NCBI GenBank assembly: GCA_963920525.1
Contig: OY986439.1
Span: forward strand, 39,808,819-39,872,818
DNA from: Dichetophora obliterata
Lineage: Eukaryota; Arthropoda; Insecta; Diptera; Sciomyzidae
Direction: 5' to 3'
Length of the DNA: 64,000 nt
Part shown: positions 14,382 through 27,176 of the stretch, piece by piece
Layout of the letters: each line of letters begins with the position of its first letter
Position numbering within the stretch: position 1 is the first letter of the stretch
Position numbers and translations under genes: made by a program
The notes under the pieces: generated by a model
Databases searched by the model: none
What the model was told of the DNA's origin: nothing
The model's input: only the letters and a program-made list of their open reading frames with translations

Positions 14382-14665
14382 GCGAGTATCATCCGTTGCC
14401 TTCACCACTTCATGAACAATTAATGAATAAATGAAGAGTCAACGAACGACAAGTGAAGAATTGAAGAAGAGATGAATAGCAACAGTTTCTTCGCAGCAGT
14501 AAAAATATTATTGTACACAATCTGGTTTCAGTTCATGAACAAATAAAATTTGCTCAGTTCTTCACGAAAATGAGCTGCTTGCTCATTTTGATCTTACTTT
14601 ATATTCTAAAATGAATGAAGAGAAGTAGAAATGAGCAGTTCATGAATGAACAAATGTGATCCCTG
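14382..14665 (+). repeat. Dispersed repeat R1, copy 2
   Basis: Near-identical to 8710-8992 as part of the tandem duplication; related to 54625-54920. Confidence 0.8.
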
Positions 14666-14692
14666 GCTTTTTTATATTTTCTCAATAAGTTC

Positions 14693-17563
14693 TGGTAGTG
14701 CTGCATTTTCTGGACTTCCACTGCGTGGCTTACCTTCAACGCTTGTACTACCTCGTTAAGGCTTTAAAACCCATCGATGTTGGAAATGAAGGAGTAGACT
14801 CTATTAACACTTTAATTATTTTTGTATAAATTTCTGTTGCTGATAAACATTCTAAAGCAAAGAATTGTATCACTGCGTTGCAAAAAAAAAAAAACACTTA
14901 CACGTCAAAGAATGAAGTAAGAGATTAAAATAAAATTGTTTGTTCAAATAAAAGACGAAATGTTAAAATGTTGTATAAATTTTTATTTTTCTACTGTTAA
15001 AGAGGTGTCGCTTTCATTACTTTTCTAACAACCTTTTTACTATTACTAAATTTAAAATTATTTTTTTAAAAAGTAAATTTTCGAACATTTTTATCATAAC
15101 TCGTGAATTCTCTTAAAATTCGTCCGATTCGGATAAAAATTAAATAATTAATAAATAATGTTTTGACACAGTTTTACATTTTTTTCCTTATTTTGGAGTA
15201 AACTTAAATGGAGATATGTAATAATGTCTTCTTTTATTAAAATTTTGTTAACAGTTTTAGAATAAAATTATATTAATATAATTTTTAAATATTTATAGCA
15301 CGTTCGTTTTAAATATAGATTATTTAAAAAACCGAGTCTAACTGATGAAAATCGATTTATAAAATTTAAATTTATAAACCAAGAAATTTAAAAAGAAAAA
15401 AATTATTCAAATCATTTAAATTTATTTTATTTTTGTGAGGAGAAAGAAGAGCACTTAAATACAACAGATTTTTGAAGTGGTTACCCGAATGCATTTGGGT
15501 TCTGGCCTAGTGTAATTCTCTACAAAAGCAGCTCAAAAATATTTAAATTATTATGGTTACAAAGTAACAATTTCTTTATATTAGTTGTTATTATAAAATA
15601 TTTATTTGCAGCTTCCTTGAGTCTGAATTTATGTATTCGTATAACTTATAAGACCAAATTTCTCAAATTGGGTCAATATATTGCTTATGCATAAGAAATT
15701 ATTATTGAATTTTTTTCAGCCGATTTTCTTGCTAATTTTGTGGAATATCGCACGTTTTCTAAATTAAGTTTAAGATGCTGTTAAAATTTACAATCAGCTC
15801 CATTTTGTAATTTTCATAATTATTCAATTTTGGGCCTTCTCTCTTTCTATCTCATTTTCCACATAATCTTTTCAGTTCATCAATCAGCTAATATCTTATT
15901 AACATCCTTTTGCCTTGATCTGATACCTTTCTGCTGCTCATCCATAAGCTTTTTAATAACTTTAATAACAATATCGAGCTGTTAATAAGTCAAGCCTAAA
16001 AAAGCACGCTTTCTTGCTTCCTTGCTGACTGCTCTAGACGATGATTACAGCTACGATGACACAGCAGAGATCACTCAACGCTCCAGTGCACTGCCAGCAG
16101 GCAGACGAACTGGCTGGCAGGTTGGCACGCAGACAACGTTGTCTGCCGACAGCGCAAAAAGCATTAATGCCACACTATAGCGACGTGACAATGTTGCCAC
16201 TTTAAAATCAATTATTTCCAGCTGATAGTTTTTGCACATTACATTAGATTGCTGTGGAGTGCATTAAATTGGGTGTCAGGGTTGCCAGTGCCACTATGGC
16301 ACACATAGTCTCCTAGTGGTAAATGACAGAATAGCAAAAAACGATTATTTCTCAAAAACGTCGTAATTTCAAGGCCTGAAAAGTCTGTTAATAATTCTCT
16401 ATAACATTTTTTCACATTTGCGGCTAAAATACTCACGACATTTATCTTACACAGCAAGCTGTGATGAGAGTAGGTATGCAGACTAATTTATGATGCAGAA
16501 GCACAAAAAGAGAACTCAGAAATTTAACGAAATTACTTTCTATTCCAGTATTACAATGAAAGTGATCGAGGACACAGAAACAATGCTAAGATGATAAATT
16601 TAGCAGTAAATTTTTTCCAAAAATTACTTTGAATTATTGAAAAGTCTTCTATTGTCGTTATTTCGTTTATGGTTATATTACTCTCTATACTGTTTATTTT
16701 TCTTTGTGCAAAAACAAACTAAACAAACTAAAAATAAATATTTTCACAGTGTCACTTCACCTACTTTCAAGAAAATAGGTTGTGCTGCGAAGAAATTTAA
16801 AATAAGAACGAATAATTTTGTACTAAATTACTTTTTAACCGACTTAAAAAATGAGGAGGTTCGTTGGTTTCTGTCTTTTTTTTAATGTATGTACATCGAT
16901 AACTTGCCCGATTGCAGTAATTTTTTGTCAACAGATAGAGATCATGAACAGGGAGGTGCGCATTTAAAAAAACGGGCGGTATTCGTCAAAGGGCGTGAAA
17001 CTATTAGAAAAATCCTGTATCTCAGTTAATCTCAGTTCTCATCAACTCTCGTTCTGAACAGGTTGTTTCATAATTTGCTGCGAAAATTTTTAAGTGATTC
17101 CAGTATTTTTGAATATTAAATTCTTACTTTTGTGTAAGCTTTTGCTTTTTGGGACATTTGAGGACGTCTTTCAGTCAGGTTTTTATAATTTTGTTTACTT
17201 TTCCATTTAATCTATCAAAGAAGGGCAAAAAATTTGTTTCTGACAAATTTTTCATAAGCTGTGGAAGCAAAGTTTTTGAGTTTTGTTTTTAAATTCATAT
17301 TCGCTTATTTCTGTTGTTTTTGTTCTTCGTTTGATTATTTGTCTCATTTTTCCATTCAGCAGTTGTACATCAATTGTATTCTAAATTTTTGCTGCATTCC
17401 TTTGGTAATCGCTGCATAATTTTAGAAACTTTTGAGTACAGGGTTGAAAAATTACAACTCTATTTTTTTTTCTTATTGAAAAAAATTTTAAAATTTTTGT
17501 TTGTCAATTAAGTGCAGTGTTTTTGTACCTTATTTTCATCCTTTAATTCTGCATAATTTTAAT
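14693..17563. other. AT-rich non-coding DNA before the PHD-finger LINE
   Basis: No gene recognised. A less AT-rich patch at 16030-16160 contains the perfect palindrome gcagacaacgttgtctgc (16129-16146). The part from about 16980 may be the 5' untranslated region of the LINE whose ORF1 starts at 17564, but the boundary cannot be fixed. Confidence 0.45.
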
Positions 17564-18410
17564 ATGATTTGTGCTAAGCCTGGCTGCTTTGTAAGGGGTG
17601 AAACTGAGCTGTTTTTATCATGTTGGTTATGTGATAATGCTGTTCACACCAAATGTGCAGGCGTGACAGGTCGAGTTGCGGATTGTATTGAGGAAGATAA
17701 AGGGTTGCGTTGGTCTTGCGAGAAATGTAGATGGGCAGACATCAACTTCTACAGGCTTTTCAAGCAGACGAAGCAAGGCTTCTCTGAAATAAGTAAGGAA
17801 CTTTATTCGCTTTCTGCAAAATTTTATAAATACCAGTCTCTTTTTGACGATTTTAAATATTTTGAAGAGTCAATTCCTTCACCTAAGCGGGAAAAAAATA
17901 CATGTCTTTGCGTAGTAAGCAAAAAACAGATTCAACGCCAACTCTACATTATTCTGTACATGACATTGCTGATGACATGGACATTAGTGGTATAACAGCC
18001 CCTACACCTATTTTAACTTCTATTTCGAATACAGAAAACATATCAATTTCTGCTCCTTTGCCAGTGCTGGAACCTCCACTGTCATTGCCAGTCATGTCTT
18101 ATGCCCAAACTGTTTCTCTTTCACCAACTTTGGCCGATTCCCAGGTTGTTCCTCTTACTTCTCAGGTTTCTGTTCCACCTAAGCCATTAATTGCAATTCC
18201 ACCAAATAAATCAATCTTTGTTTCTCGCTTAGCTGCGGATACAACAGAGGTTGATATAGATTTTTTTAATTTAATCAAAGTTGAAGTGTTCCTTGAATCT
18301 TTCGGTTCATAAATTCGAAATTCAAGTGTTAGATCGATTACTTCTTTCAGATTAACAGTTCCTGAAAATTTATTTAATTATATAGTTGATGTAAGCTTTT
18401 GGCCGAATAG
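17564..18410 (+). pseudogene. PHD-finger ORF1 of a CR1-like LINE, 3'-truncated
   Basis: ORF1 proteins with an N-terminal PHD-type zinc finger are known from CR1-group LINEs of insects. The ATG at 17564 gives a C4HC3 finger (ICAKPGC, SCWLCDNAVHTKC, WSCEKC). A coiled region and a Ser/Pro/Thr-rich linker follow, then an RRM-like start (KSIFVSRLAADTTEVDI). The frame shifts in an A-run near 17890, and again near 18280-18300 before SFRLTVPENLF. Bases 18281-18410 match 45633-45762 closely, so both are copies of the same family overlapping by about 130 bp. Sequence after 18410 no longer matches. Function in the element (RNA binding or chromatin reading) is inferred from the family. Confidence 0.75.
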
Positions 18411-18886
18411 TTATTTGGAGAAATAACTAACAACTTTTCCTCAACAATTCTTAATTGTGATTAAGTAGTTTCTACAATTTGTTTGGATATTTATAATATT
18501 TTCTGCTATAAAAAGGAAGAAATAAATACTTTTTAACAAAAAAACAAAACTGACTTCAATATCACAACAAAGTTAAAAATAATTTCAAACTACTTTTCTA
18601 TGAATTTCTTGGCTAAATTTGATAATTTATTTATATTGTCGCTGCGCCTTTAAAAGTGGTCATGTGATTTTTGTCAATTTTTTTTACTTTGTAATGATTT
18701 GAAATTGTTTTTTTTTTTTTTTTTGGTAAAAAGTTTTTTTGTGCAAAACAAAACAAATTTTCGTTAGTTTTCAATTATAGTTCTGCAACAAGACGAATGA
18801 TGAGATATTTGGTATGCATGATAGACATGGTATGCATTCGAAGCACCGACAAAGTTTTACCAGCAAGCTGTAAAGTATTTCATGCT
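18411..18886. other. AT-rich DNA, nothing recognised
   Basis: No gene or terminal repeat seen; contains a T16-type run near 18708. Confidence 0.45.
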
Positions 18887-18890
18887 TTAA

Positions 18891-19323
18891 AGGTGCCCCC
18901 AGAATATATGTTTCATACAGATGACATTTAAAAAAAAAAATACATACCGAGTTTCATCTGTGTGTCAAAATTAAGTCTTTGTCAGACAGCTTTTTTCTTT
19001 TGTTTCCACACTACCTGAAACGTCATTTGAAAAAAAAACAGATTTTGAAATTTTGTAAACCATAAGAATAAATTCATTATTAGTCTGGCACCTCCATTTA
19101 TTGAATAATATCTTAAAATTTACCTTTTCTTTCATTTTAATAAAAAAAATTTTCAAACCGACATTTTGTACAGATGGAAAACATATGCAATTAGAGACGG
19201 CTCTAATTCAAAAAATTACATACGCAAATACAAACGACATTTCAAAACTACACTTTCATATGTAGCTAAAAACCTTGAATTTTTGACGTGTCATATGCAT
19301 GAAACATACAGTGTAGAGGCCCT
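18891..19323. mobile_element. TTAA-flanked MITE with imperfect terminal inverted repeats
   Basis: TTAA lies on both sides (18887-18890, 19324-19327). Left end AGGTGCCCCC then tatgtttcatacagatgaca; right end reverse-complemented AGGGCCTCTA then tatgtttcatgcatatgaca. The subterminal block is the best match. No transposase; the superfamily (piggyBac- or Kolobok-type, both use TTAA) is not decided. Confidence 0.55.
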
Positions 19324-21943
19324 TTAAAAGAGAGGCCATATGTTCCCAGTGGTATATAAAGTGCTCATTTTTTAAGTGATTTAAATTTTTCTTATAGTCT
19401 TCTTGACATAGTCACACATAAATTTTTGCACTTGCAACTAATTATAATCGTTAATGTATGTGGAGATATATAAGCAAAGAATAACAGCAGAAAAAAGTAA
19501 AGAGTAATATGAAAAATATGTGCTTCTATAACTGATAACTGCAGTAATTTGCGTTCTTTCATAACTTGCAGATTTTCTAATGTTGAAAACAAGCTTTTGT
19601 TTGCCTGTGACAACATGTTGTAACATCGAAATTTTCGATGTTGTCGAAATTATCGAAAGACGGTATGTTGCTACACTTTCGACAGCCGATATTTGCGATA
19701 AAATATCACTTTGATTTGGTGGCAGTGACTGAAAAGCGAAGTTAATATAAAAACCAAAAGCTTTTCGTTTAAACTTTGTTTTACAATTTAATATAGAAGT
19801 GTGAAGTAATGGTTTCAAGTTAGTAAAATAATAAAAGTATTTTCTTTTATAAAAGTATATATATGGTTACCTTAGAACTGTTTGTTCAAATGAAGATCCC
19901 CTTATTTTTTCCAAACAATATTATTTGTTGAAAATAACAAATTTATCATTTTTAATTAAAATACATATTTTTTTTATAAAACATTTTACAAAATATTGAT
20001 TCGCGTTTTTAACGTATCAGAAAAAAAAGTATCAGAAAAAAGCTTGCGTGTAGCTGTTAAATGTTAGAACATAACTTCAAAACAAAGTAAATCGCCTGCC
20101 GAACGAAAATGTTACAACATACTGCCAGATCGAAAACCTCGCTTCGATGTTCGCTTCGACAGTGAAGTTGCAACATGACACCACTGACTTGTCCTGTGTT
20201 AACCAAATAATGCCCCAATTTTTGTTTGAGCTCCAAATCAGATTATGCTAATAAGATTATATTATTTGAAAACGAGAAAAAACCGAATCCGAAGCTCGTT
20301 TTTAATTTAAGTTCTTCGTTCATTTTTTACAGGTAAAAATGTTAACGGTTTTTTTAGCACCTTACATTTTGTTTTATATGTTTTTTTTTTAAATTTTAAT
20401 TAGTGAGTATGATCACTAGTATCTTTTTTCAAGTCGATCTCACTTCAATTAATGTATTTTTTTTATTTACCGAAAAACGAGCTAAAAATTTAGAGTAAAA
20501 AATTAATTAAATTAAAAAAAATATAATGAAATTTCAATTTCAATTGACATAATTGTCAAACAGAGCATGCTAGCTTCAAGCGAATTAACTGAAATGTAGC
20601 TTGAAGATTCGTTTAGACTCTGAAGAAAATCATTCGAATAATTTTCCACACAAATTTTTATAGCGATCGGCGTGAACCCCTCCTATAGGCGGGCCTTGGC
20701 ATTGGAGGGTTAATTGTGAAATAACTTTAGAAGAAATGATCACTTATAACTGCAGTTGAGGAATAAAAGTTCGTATATTTTCAACCAAAGCAAACCATGA
20801 AAAATCACGATTTATTAGTTTTAGCCAAAACTGGTCCGAATCTCACCTTCAATATTTCTATAGAGAATTGATCTGACTCGTGCTTATAATGCTTTTATTC
20901 ATGATCTTTGTTAATGTAAAAAACAAAGATCTCTTGAATATTAGAATATACATTTTAAAATATTTTTTTTAATTTAAAATTTTCAAATATTACGAAATAA
21001 ATTTTTAGAGAGTAAGAGAGAATTTATAAATTTATAAGTATTTACTCTCTTTTATTTAATAGAGAGTAAGAGAGAGAATAAATAAAAGAGGGTAATTTTA
21101 CCAGTGGGTACTGATACTGTTTGGAGCAAGATAACTTCATGTTGCAAAATAATTTTTGTTGCAAAAATAATTTCTAAGCGATGATATTTTTCAATTTATG
21201 CACACATTCTATTGCAAAGTGAAGCTGCAATAAGCTTACGACTTATATACGTTTTTAGATTATGTAGTTACTTACACACAATTATACAATTTTTCAATAT
21301 ATTATTCGAACGAGAGTGGAACATATAAATGCTTGTGAATAAAATAAATAGTAATTGCTAAATTTAATAAAAACAATTTTTGTACTCAAAAGTAATTATT
21401 TTCATTTAATAAATTTTAAAATAAATCCTTTTACAGTTTTAAATAAGCTATAAAAAAAGATATTGTGAATGCAAATCGATCATTAATCGTAGTAACATTG
21501 ATCCATTTTACTTACACTTATTTGCCAAAGCTCCTTAAAAGTACGTTAAATGTTGCCGCTCACTGTTAATGGCAATAAAAGTTAACCTAAAAGTTGTACG
21601 ATAAGATGATGTTTAAAGGACTTTTGGGTACAGCCAAGATTTTTCACACACTTTTTTTTAAGCACGTTTAAATTATTCCAAATTTTAAGCTTTTAAACAT
21701 GTTAAGAATTAAAAGGTAAATGTTATTTCTTGCATGCATGTGCCTCTAAACTCTCTGGTATTTGTCAAAGCCAATTCATGTTATAATATAAAGTCTCAGA
21801 AATCAACGATCTGCCACCATTTCTTAGAATTGGTAGAATTTTCCACCCTTTTGTTTCAAAGCCATCAATAAATTTCTGTCTTTCAATCCTCCACGGTGAT
21901 TCTTAAAATAAGATTCTGCGGTAAGAAAAATTTTAGCCTTGTC
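19324..21943. other. AT-rich non-coding DNA with small palindromes
   Basis: No gene recognised. It includes an inverted-repeat stretch at 19603-20190 (listed separately) and a purine-rich agagagtaagag direct/inverted patch at 21008-21090. Confidence 0.45.
19603..20190. repeat. Possible foldback element with gacaacatgttgtaaca ends
   Basis: The left side has gtgacaacatgttgtaacatcga. The right side, reverse-complemented, has gtcatgttgcaac and a further atgttgtaaca block near 20111. The left arm contains the near-perfect palindrome aacatcgaaattttcgatgtt with 10-nt arms. Ends and target duplication are not clear. Confidence 0.3.
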
Positions 21944-22083
21944 GCATCTTTATGTATAACGAAACGAAGGCTTAATGTGGTGCAGGACAAGGTAAGCCAT
22001 ATATTTTTCCTTATCAAATAATATTATTGCTCGTTTCTTTCCCGACGTTCAGCCTTCGTTTCGTTATAGTTACATAAAGATGC
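21944..22083. repeat. Inverted repeat, about 30-bp arms with 78-bp loop
   Basis: Left arm gcatctttatgtataacgaa continuing to acgaaggct (21944-21972). The right arm at 22051-22083 is its reverse complement with a 4-nt insertion. It would form a stable stem-loop; probably the core of a small MITE. Confidence 0.7.
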
Positions 22084-22129
22084 AGTAAGCTTGCTTTGTC
22101 AAAATTGTTTTTATATGATTTGTATTGAA

Positions 22130-22320
22130 AGCTATTTATATCCAGTAAGTTTTGAAGAAGGCAACAACTACAACTCCGTATAAAGTCAACCACCCAGCAG
22201 ACTAGACAAAACTGTTTCGGAAGCGGATAAACTTCCATCTTTAGTAGTATTAAGCTGTGGCCAACTCACTGTTTAGGTTAATATGATTTGTTAGAATAAA
22301 CTTCTTTCTTACACCGGATT
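22130..22320 (+). repeat. Dispersed repeat R3, copy 1
   Basis: Resembles 37825-38020 in the same orientation (about 65-70% by eye), with the shared blocks cagcagactagaca, tttcggaa, agtagt and tgttagaataaac. Non-coding; element type unknown. Confidence 0.55.
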
Positions 22321-23564
22321 TTAAAAAGCAATATAAAAAAGCAAATATTGATAATTTCTAGTAGTAATTTTAGTAATAATTTTTAGGTAGTAATTTTAAG
22401 GTAAATTCAAGAATTGGTATGCAATTAAACATTTGTTTTTTTTTTAATTACATAACAGAAGATATTTGTGAATATTACTACTTAAAGTACAGTATCTTTA
22501 AACAGTTGTTGTTTAATTTAGCTACAATCTTTATAAAAAAGTTTTGATATTACTACACACTTGTAGCAAAATAATCAGAAATTATTGAATTGTAATACAT
22601 TTGTGTATCAATCATTCAAATATTTTTACATTATATAAATAAAAAAAATTTTTATTAAAACTCTTATTGCCACTCGAAATTTGTATATTTGGCTACTTTT
22701 AATAAAAAAATGTATTACAATTGCTATAAAATACGAATTTTGCAGTGAATTAACGTCATATTTGTCTTATTAGAAAGGTATTGAGAATTGCCATATTGTA
22801 GCTATATTATTTTAATAGTTTTAAAATATTGTACTTTTGTATAAGAAAATAGAATTGTTTAACGTCAGAAGTACATAAAATGAAGGTTAAAAAAAATTCT
22901 TCAAGAGTAAATAATTGAAGCGATTTATTTGAAACTATACCATTTAATGGTATATTGAGGCTTGTTTTAAGAATACCAAAAAAGAATTTATGACTCAATA
23001 GAGAGTATATATACATAGTTTTAGTATAGAGTGTAAATACAGATCTCAGAACTTGCATGCATCCTAGCGTTGACGCTACTCATATAAAACAAAGCAAACA
23101 ATTTTTTATATCTGCTTTGCATTCTCTTGAATATGCCATAAAACGATTTTCGAAAAAATAATTTATTCGAAAATGACGTTAAAAACCAAGAAAATAGTAA
23201 CTTTTTTGAACAAACAACTAAAAGTTTCTAAATAAAAAATTGCCTTTTCAAAAATCGGCCTCTGGCATAATTTTGCAAATATTGTAAAGCATATGTGTGA
23301 AAATTTTCGAATTGATTGATTGAAATTTATTTGAGTTATGATGCACGCCATTTATAAAAATGTAGTTTTGAGAAAAACACGTTCAAAGTTTTGGGCGTAA
23401 TGGTAGCCGGCTGTCTATCTTTCAAACTTTCAAAGCTTTCAACTTCAAAACGGTTTCGAAATTGGCTTTTAAATTTTAACAGCATATTTTCAAGATTTTT
23501 TTGAAAAGATAAATCGATGTTTCAAAAATTTGATTTTCAAAAAAATGTTCATGTAATGCTGGTC
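22321..23564. other. AT-rich DNA, nothing recognised
   Basis: No gene, RNA or terminal repeat supported. Weak open frames lack motifs. Confidence 0.45.
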
Positions 23565-23568
23565 TTAA

Positions 23569-24243
23569 CCCATTAACCGCCGCTCGCAAACGATTCGCAC
23601 AATTTCTTTTAATTGCGTGTGCTTTCTTATATTGATCACAGAAACTGTCACACCAAATTTCAACTTTGTATCTTTCACCGTAGTCGAGATATAAGTTGGG
23701 TATAAAAATACCCAGCCATCGTTTATGTGTTCTAAATGGGCACAAATTCCTTCTGCAACGACAGCACAGTCTTATATCAGGAATTATCTACCAAAAGCAA
23801 GTATAGTTGTTTGATTTGTTAAGATAGTTTTAACAAATTTTTTATTTATTTCCAAAAACTAAACTTATAAAAAAACTTAATAAAACGCTAGCTATTTATA
23901 GGAAAAATATGAACAACTTCAAATATTTAAAATTGCGATTTAGAGAAGCCGTCAAACTTTCAAATGCGTTTATCTCCAAACTTGTTTTATGTGGGTTAAC
24001 ACCTTGTTGCTCCGAATCCTTCAAATGATAAAAACACAAATTTCTGATGTTTAAAATTAATCAGTTTTGACTTTGAAAATGTAGTAGTTAACGTAAGAAA
24101 ATTTCTTGACACACTCCAAAAACAACTAATAGCTCTTTGTTTCCTTAAAGCAACAAACAAAAAGTTTATACTTAGCTGTTGTACACGATCAATTCTGCAG
24201 AAGCATTTTCATGGGTAAAAAATAACCAACCGCGATTAATGGG
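23569..24243. mobile_element. TTAA-flanked piggyBac-like MITE (675 bp)
   Basis: TTAA lies at 23565-23568 and 24244-24247. Left end CCCATTAACCGCCGC; right end reverse-complemented CCCATTAATCGCGGTT. The interior is AT-rich with no transposase. Confidence 0.65.
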
Positions 24244-24247
24244 TTAA

Positions 24248-25893
24248 GCAAAATTTGACAAATGGATCCAAAGAAAATAGCTAAAATTCATACATGGGTG
24301 TTGGCAAATCATTTGGATACATGTATTTGGAGCGTAAGAACTCGATGTTTTTGATCATATGACTTATCACATTTTTGATATAAGCCTTTAAATTGATTAT
24401 AACTGGTCGTTCAGACACAAAGCGAAAGTAATGTATTCATAACCTCTCTTGGTTTTTGTCTCAATAACAAGAATGCTTGTGGGAATGCTAGTTTTTTCCA
24501 AAAATAAATAAAATATAGCTTTGAAAAGCAGTGTCTTCAATGAACTTTTGTTCCGGATAAAAAAAAATCAGCGTTACAAATTCTGACAACAAATAGCCCA
24601 ATTAAAAAAAAAATATTTTTATTTTCTTGCAGTTGTTGCCCTATCTCCATCATTATACCGCTCATCATTATAATGCTCATAAGCATCATCTGACACTATA
24701 GCTATTTTAAAAAATTATTTCATATTTTACTGCTCTTACGCTTAATTCTGCTGAAGGCTCTTTTTGAAGGGCACACTCCAATACTTAGTTTAGCCAATAC
24801 TTTCTTAAGAGGTAGCAGCAAGCATCCTGCTTAGCCAAATTGCTAGTAAATAAAAGCTGCTTTTTTGCTCTTGACTTTTTCTTCTCCGCAAACAACTTGG
24901 TAGAAATAATAAATAATAGGTTTCCAAAACTATCAGCTGAATTTTGACATGAATAGAAGGAAGGTGACGGTGCAGCACTTAAAAATCTATCGACATTTTG
25001 TTTGTATTTGTTTGAAATTGTAGTAAAGTACTAAAGCTATATTAGCCAGCATCCTTTTTTGCTTGTTGGACATTCCACTTACTGCACTATAAACTTGCGT
25101 TCATTTTAAGTTTTCTATTTTTTCATTTGATTTTTTCTTTAAGCATATTTCATTCAATAATGCATAAATATAATGGAATAATATTACTTTTATGGCATGC
25201 TGACATTGATGTCCTAGAACCGTCCGTTACTATAAGAAGTGTGGTGCATAAGTAGCTTTAGTAACAGTTTTTTTAGCTGACAATCTCAACAAGAAAAAGA
25301 AGTAAATAATTATAACAGCATTAAGGAAGTGGAAAGTTTTTAAACGCAAAGATTTTAATAAAAACAACAAATAAAAAATAAAATTTTAACACTCAAAGAA
25401 ATGTGCAATTTTAAAATTAATAATACGTTTTTTCAAATAAATTTAAGGGCACTACTGGTGTGAAATTTCCAGAAAATGAATTCTTTTGTTTTCATTTTCT
25501 GATAGTTTATACTTTTAGTAGAACAATTTTCAATTTTTAGAGCTCAGCTTAAATAGTTTTTGAGCTACTATTAGGAATGCTATTTTTGGTATTCTAATGC
25601 CAAGGTATATTCGTATAGCAAATTACTGGAGGATTTGCCACACACTAATTTCGAAGTGGTCTTCAATCCAACGTAGAGATGGGCACGAGCAATATTTTTG
25701 AGGCACTGACAAGCACGAGCACGACGAGAAGTTGCATGCATAAACACGAAATGTATTTTTCGTACTTGCACGAACACGCAAAACAAAACACGAAAACGAA
25801 CGAAAACGCACGATATAGATTTTTGCCAAGCAGTTATGAAAATGATACACATATTTTTTAAATTTTATGTTTCAACTTAAAAAATATTGGAAT
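24248..25893. other. AT-rich DNA upstream of mariner
   Basis: No gene recognised. The patch 25680-25815 is rich in gcacgagcacgac and acacgaaaacgaacg motifs, a simple-sequence-like tract found on neither side. Confidence 0.45.
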
Positions 25894-25895
25894 TA

Positions 25896-27176
25896 ATGGG
25901 GTTGGAATTAGTTTTAAAGGTTTTCTAAGAGATGGCGTAACTATCAATAGATCGCATCGGGCACACCTGTGACTATATTCATTTCAAAGCACATTGTCTA
26001 AGCTTCATTTTTCAGTATGTGTCATTCCACTGAAGTGTAAACAACATATATTTTTTTCTCTGTGAACATGTCGACTTTCGTTCCAACAAAACGCAATTTG
26101 CGGGAAGGTTTACTTTTGTGTTCCATTTGAAGAAAAAAGCGTTTGAAGCACAACGCACGCTTACTGAGGCTTACGGGGACTATGCTCCATCGATTTCTAC
26201 TTGTGAGTACTGGTTCCGTCGGTTTAAAAGTGGTGATTTTGATACGGAAGACAAAGAGCGTCCGGGCCAGCCGAAAAAGTTTGAAGATGAGGAATTGGAT
26301 GCTTTGCTCGATGAAGACCCGTGTCAAACCCTTCAAGAATTGTCAGAATCATTGGGAGTCGACTTATCAACGGTCGGCAAACGCTTGAAGGCCATGGGAA
26401 TGATTCAAAAGCAAGGAAATTGGGTGCCGTACCAGTTGAAGCCGAGAGACGTTGAACGGCGATTTTGCATGTACGAACAACTGCTTCAACGGCATAAAAG
26501 GAAGAGTTTTTTGCATCGTATTGTCACTGGCGATGAAAAGTGGATCCATTACGATAATCCTAAGCGAAAAAAATCGTGGGGACCACCCGGCCATGCATCA
26601 ACATCGAGGGCCAAGCCGAATATTCATGGCGCCAAGCTTATGCTGTGTATTTGGTGGGATCAGAAGGGTCGTGTACTATGAGCTGCTAAAACCTAACGAA
26701 ACCATCACTGGGGAACGCTACCAACAACAATTGATGCAATTGAGCCAAGCATTAAAGGTTAAACGGCCGGAATATGCCAAAAGACACGACAAAGTGGTTT
26801 TTCAACATAACATCGCACGGCCACATGTTGCAAGAACCTTCAAGGAAACTTTGGAGGCGCTGAATTGGGATGTGCTACCCCACCCGCCTTATAGCCCAGA
26901 CATAGCCCCTTCCGACTACCACCTATTCAGATCGATGACGCATGGCTTGGCTGAGCAGCGCTTCACTTCTTACGAGGATACCAAAAAATGGGTCGATTCG
27001 TGGATTGCCTCAAAAGACGAATCGTTCTTCCGGCGCGGAATCCATATGCTGCCAGAAATATGGGATAATGTTGTAGCTAACGATGGACAATACTTTGAAT
27101 AATATACATTGTACCGTTGTTTCTAAATAAATGCTCAAAAACCGAAAAAAACCTTTAAAATTAATTCCAACCCCAA
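25896..27176 (+). mobile_element. Full-length mariner element (1281 bp)
   Basis: TA target dinucleotides lie at 25894-25895 and 27177-27178. Terminal inverted repeats of 28 bp (25897-25924 and 27148-27175) differ at one position and start tggggttggaatta. The total length is the canonical 1.28 kb. The transposase inside is disrupted. Near-perfect ends indicate a fairly recent insertion. Its right TA is separated by only 2 bp from the TA of the next element. Confidence 0.93.
26068..27102 (+). pseudogene. Mariner transposase (mauritiana-like), frameshifted, second catalytic Asp lost
   Basis: Mariner transposases cut the element out and insert it at TA using a D,D34D catalytic triad. Starting at MSTFVPTKRNLREG, the N-terminus shifts frame near 26115. 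A long frame then covers the helix-turn-helix DNA-binding region (STCEYWFRRFKSGDFDTEDK), the WVPYQLKPRDVERR linker and the first catalytic Asp in VTGDEKWIHYD. A second frameshift near 26670 follows CIWWDQKG. The last frame carries YYELLKP, then FQHNIARPHVA, where the usual HDNA motif has Asn in place of catalytic Asp, then SPDIAPSDYHLF with the third Asp, ending NDGQYFE. Length (about 345 codons) is normal. Two frameshifts and a lost active-site residue make it inactive. Confidence 0.93.

Larger units (their letters stand above)
9021..14692 (+). repeat. Direct tandem duplication, unit 2 (about 5.7 kb, SINE-free)
   Basis: Second head-to-tail copy of the unit at 2923-9020. It lacks the 420-bp SINE and retains intact zinc-knuckle cysteines and the GDFNAKH endonuclease motif, so it is the better guide to the parental LINE. 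It shares all major inactivating lesions with unit 1; the LINE was therefore already dead when the segment was duplicated. It ends in unique DNA at ctggtagtgctgc. Confidence 0.93.

Noticed and set aside
21000..21110. agagagtaagag repeats as a hairpin or CRISPR-like array
   Set aside because: Short purine-rich simple sequence in a eukaryotic genome; no regular spacer structure.
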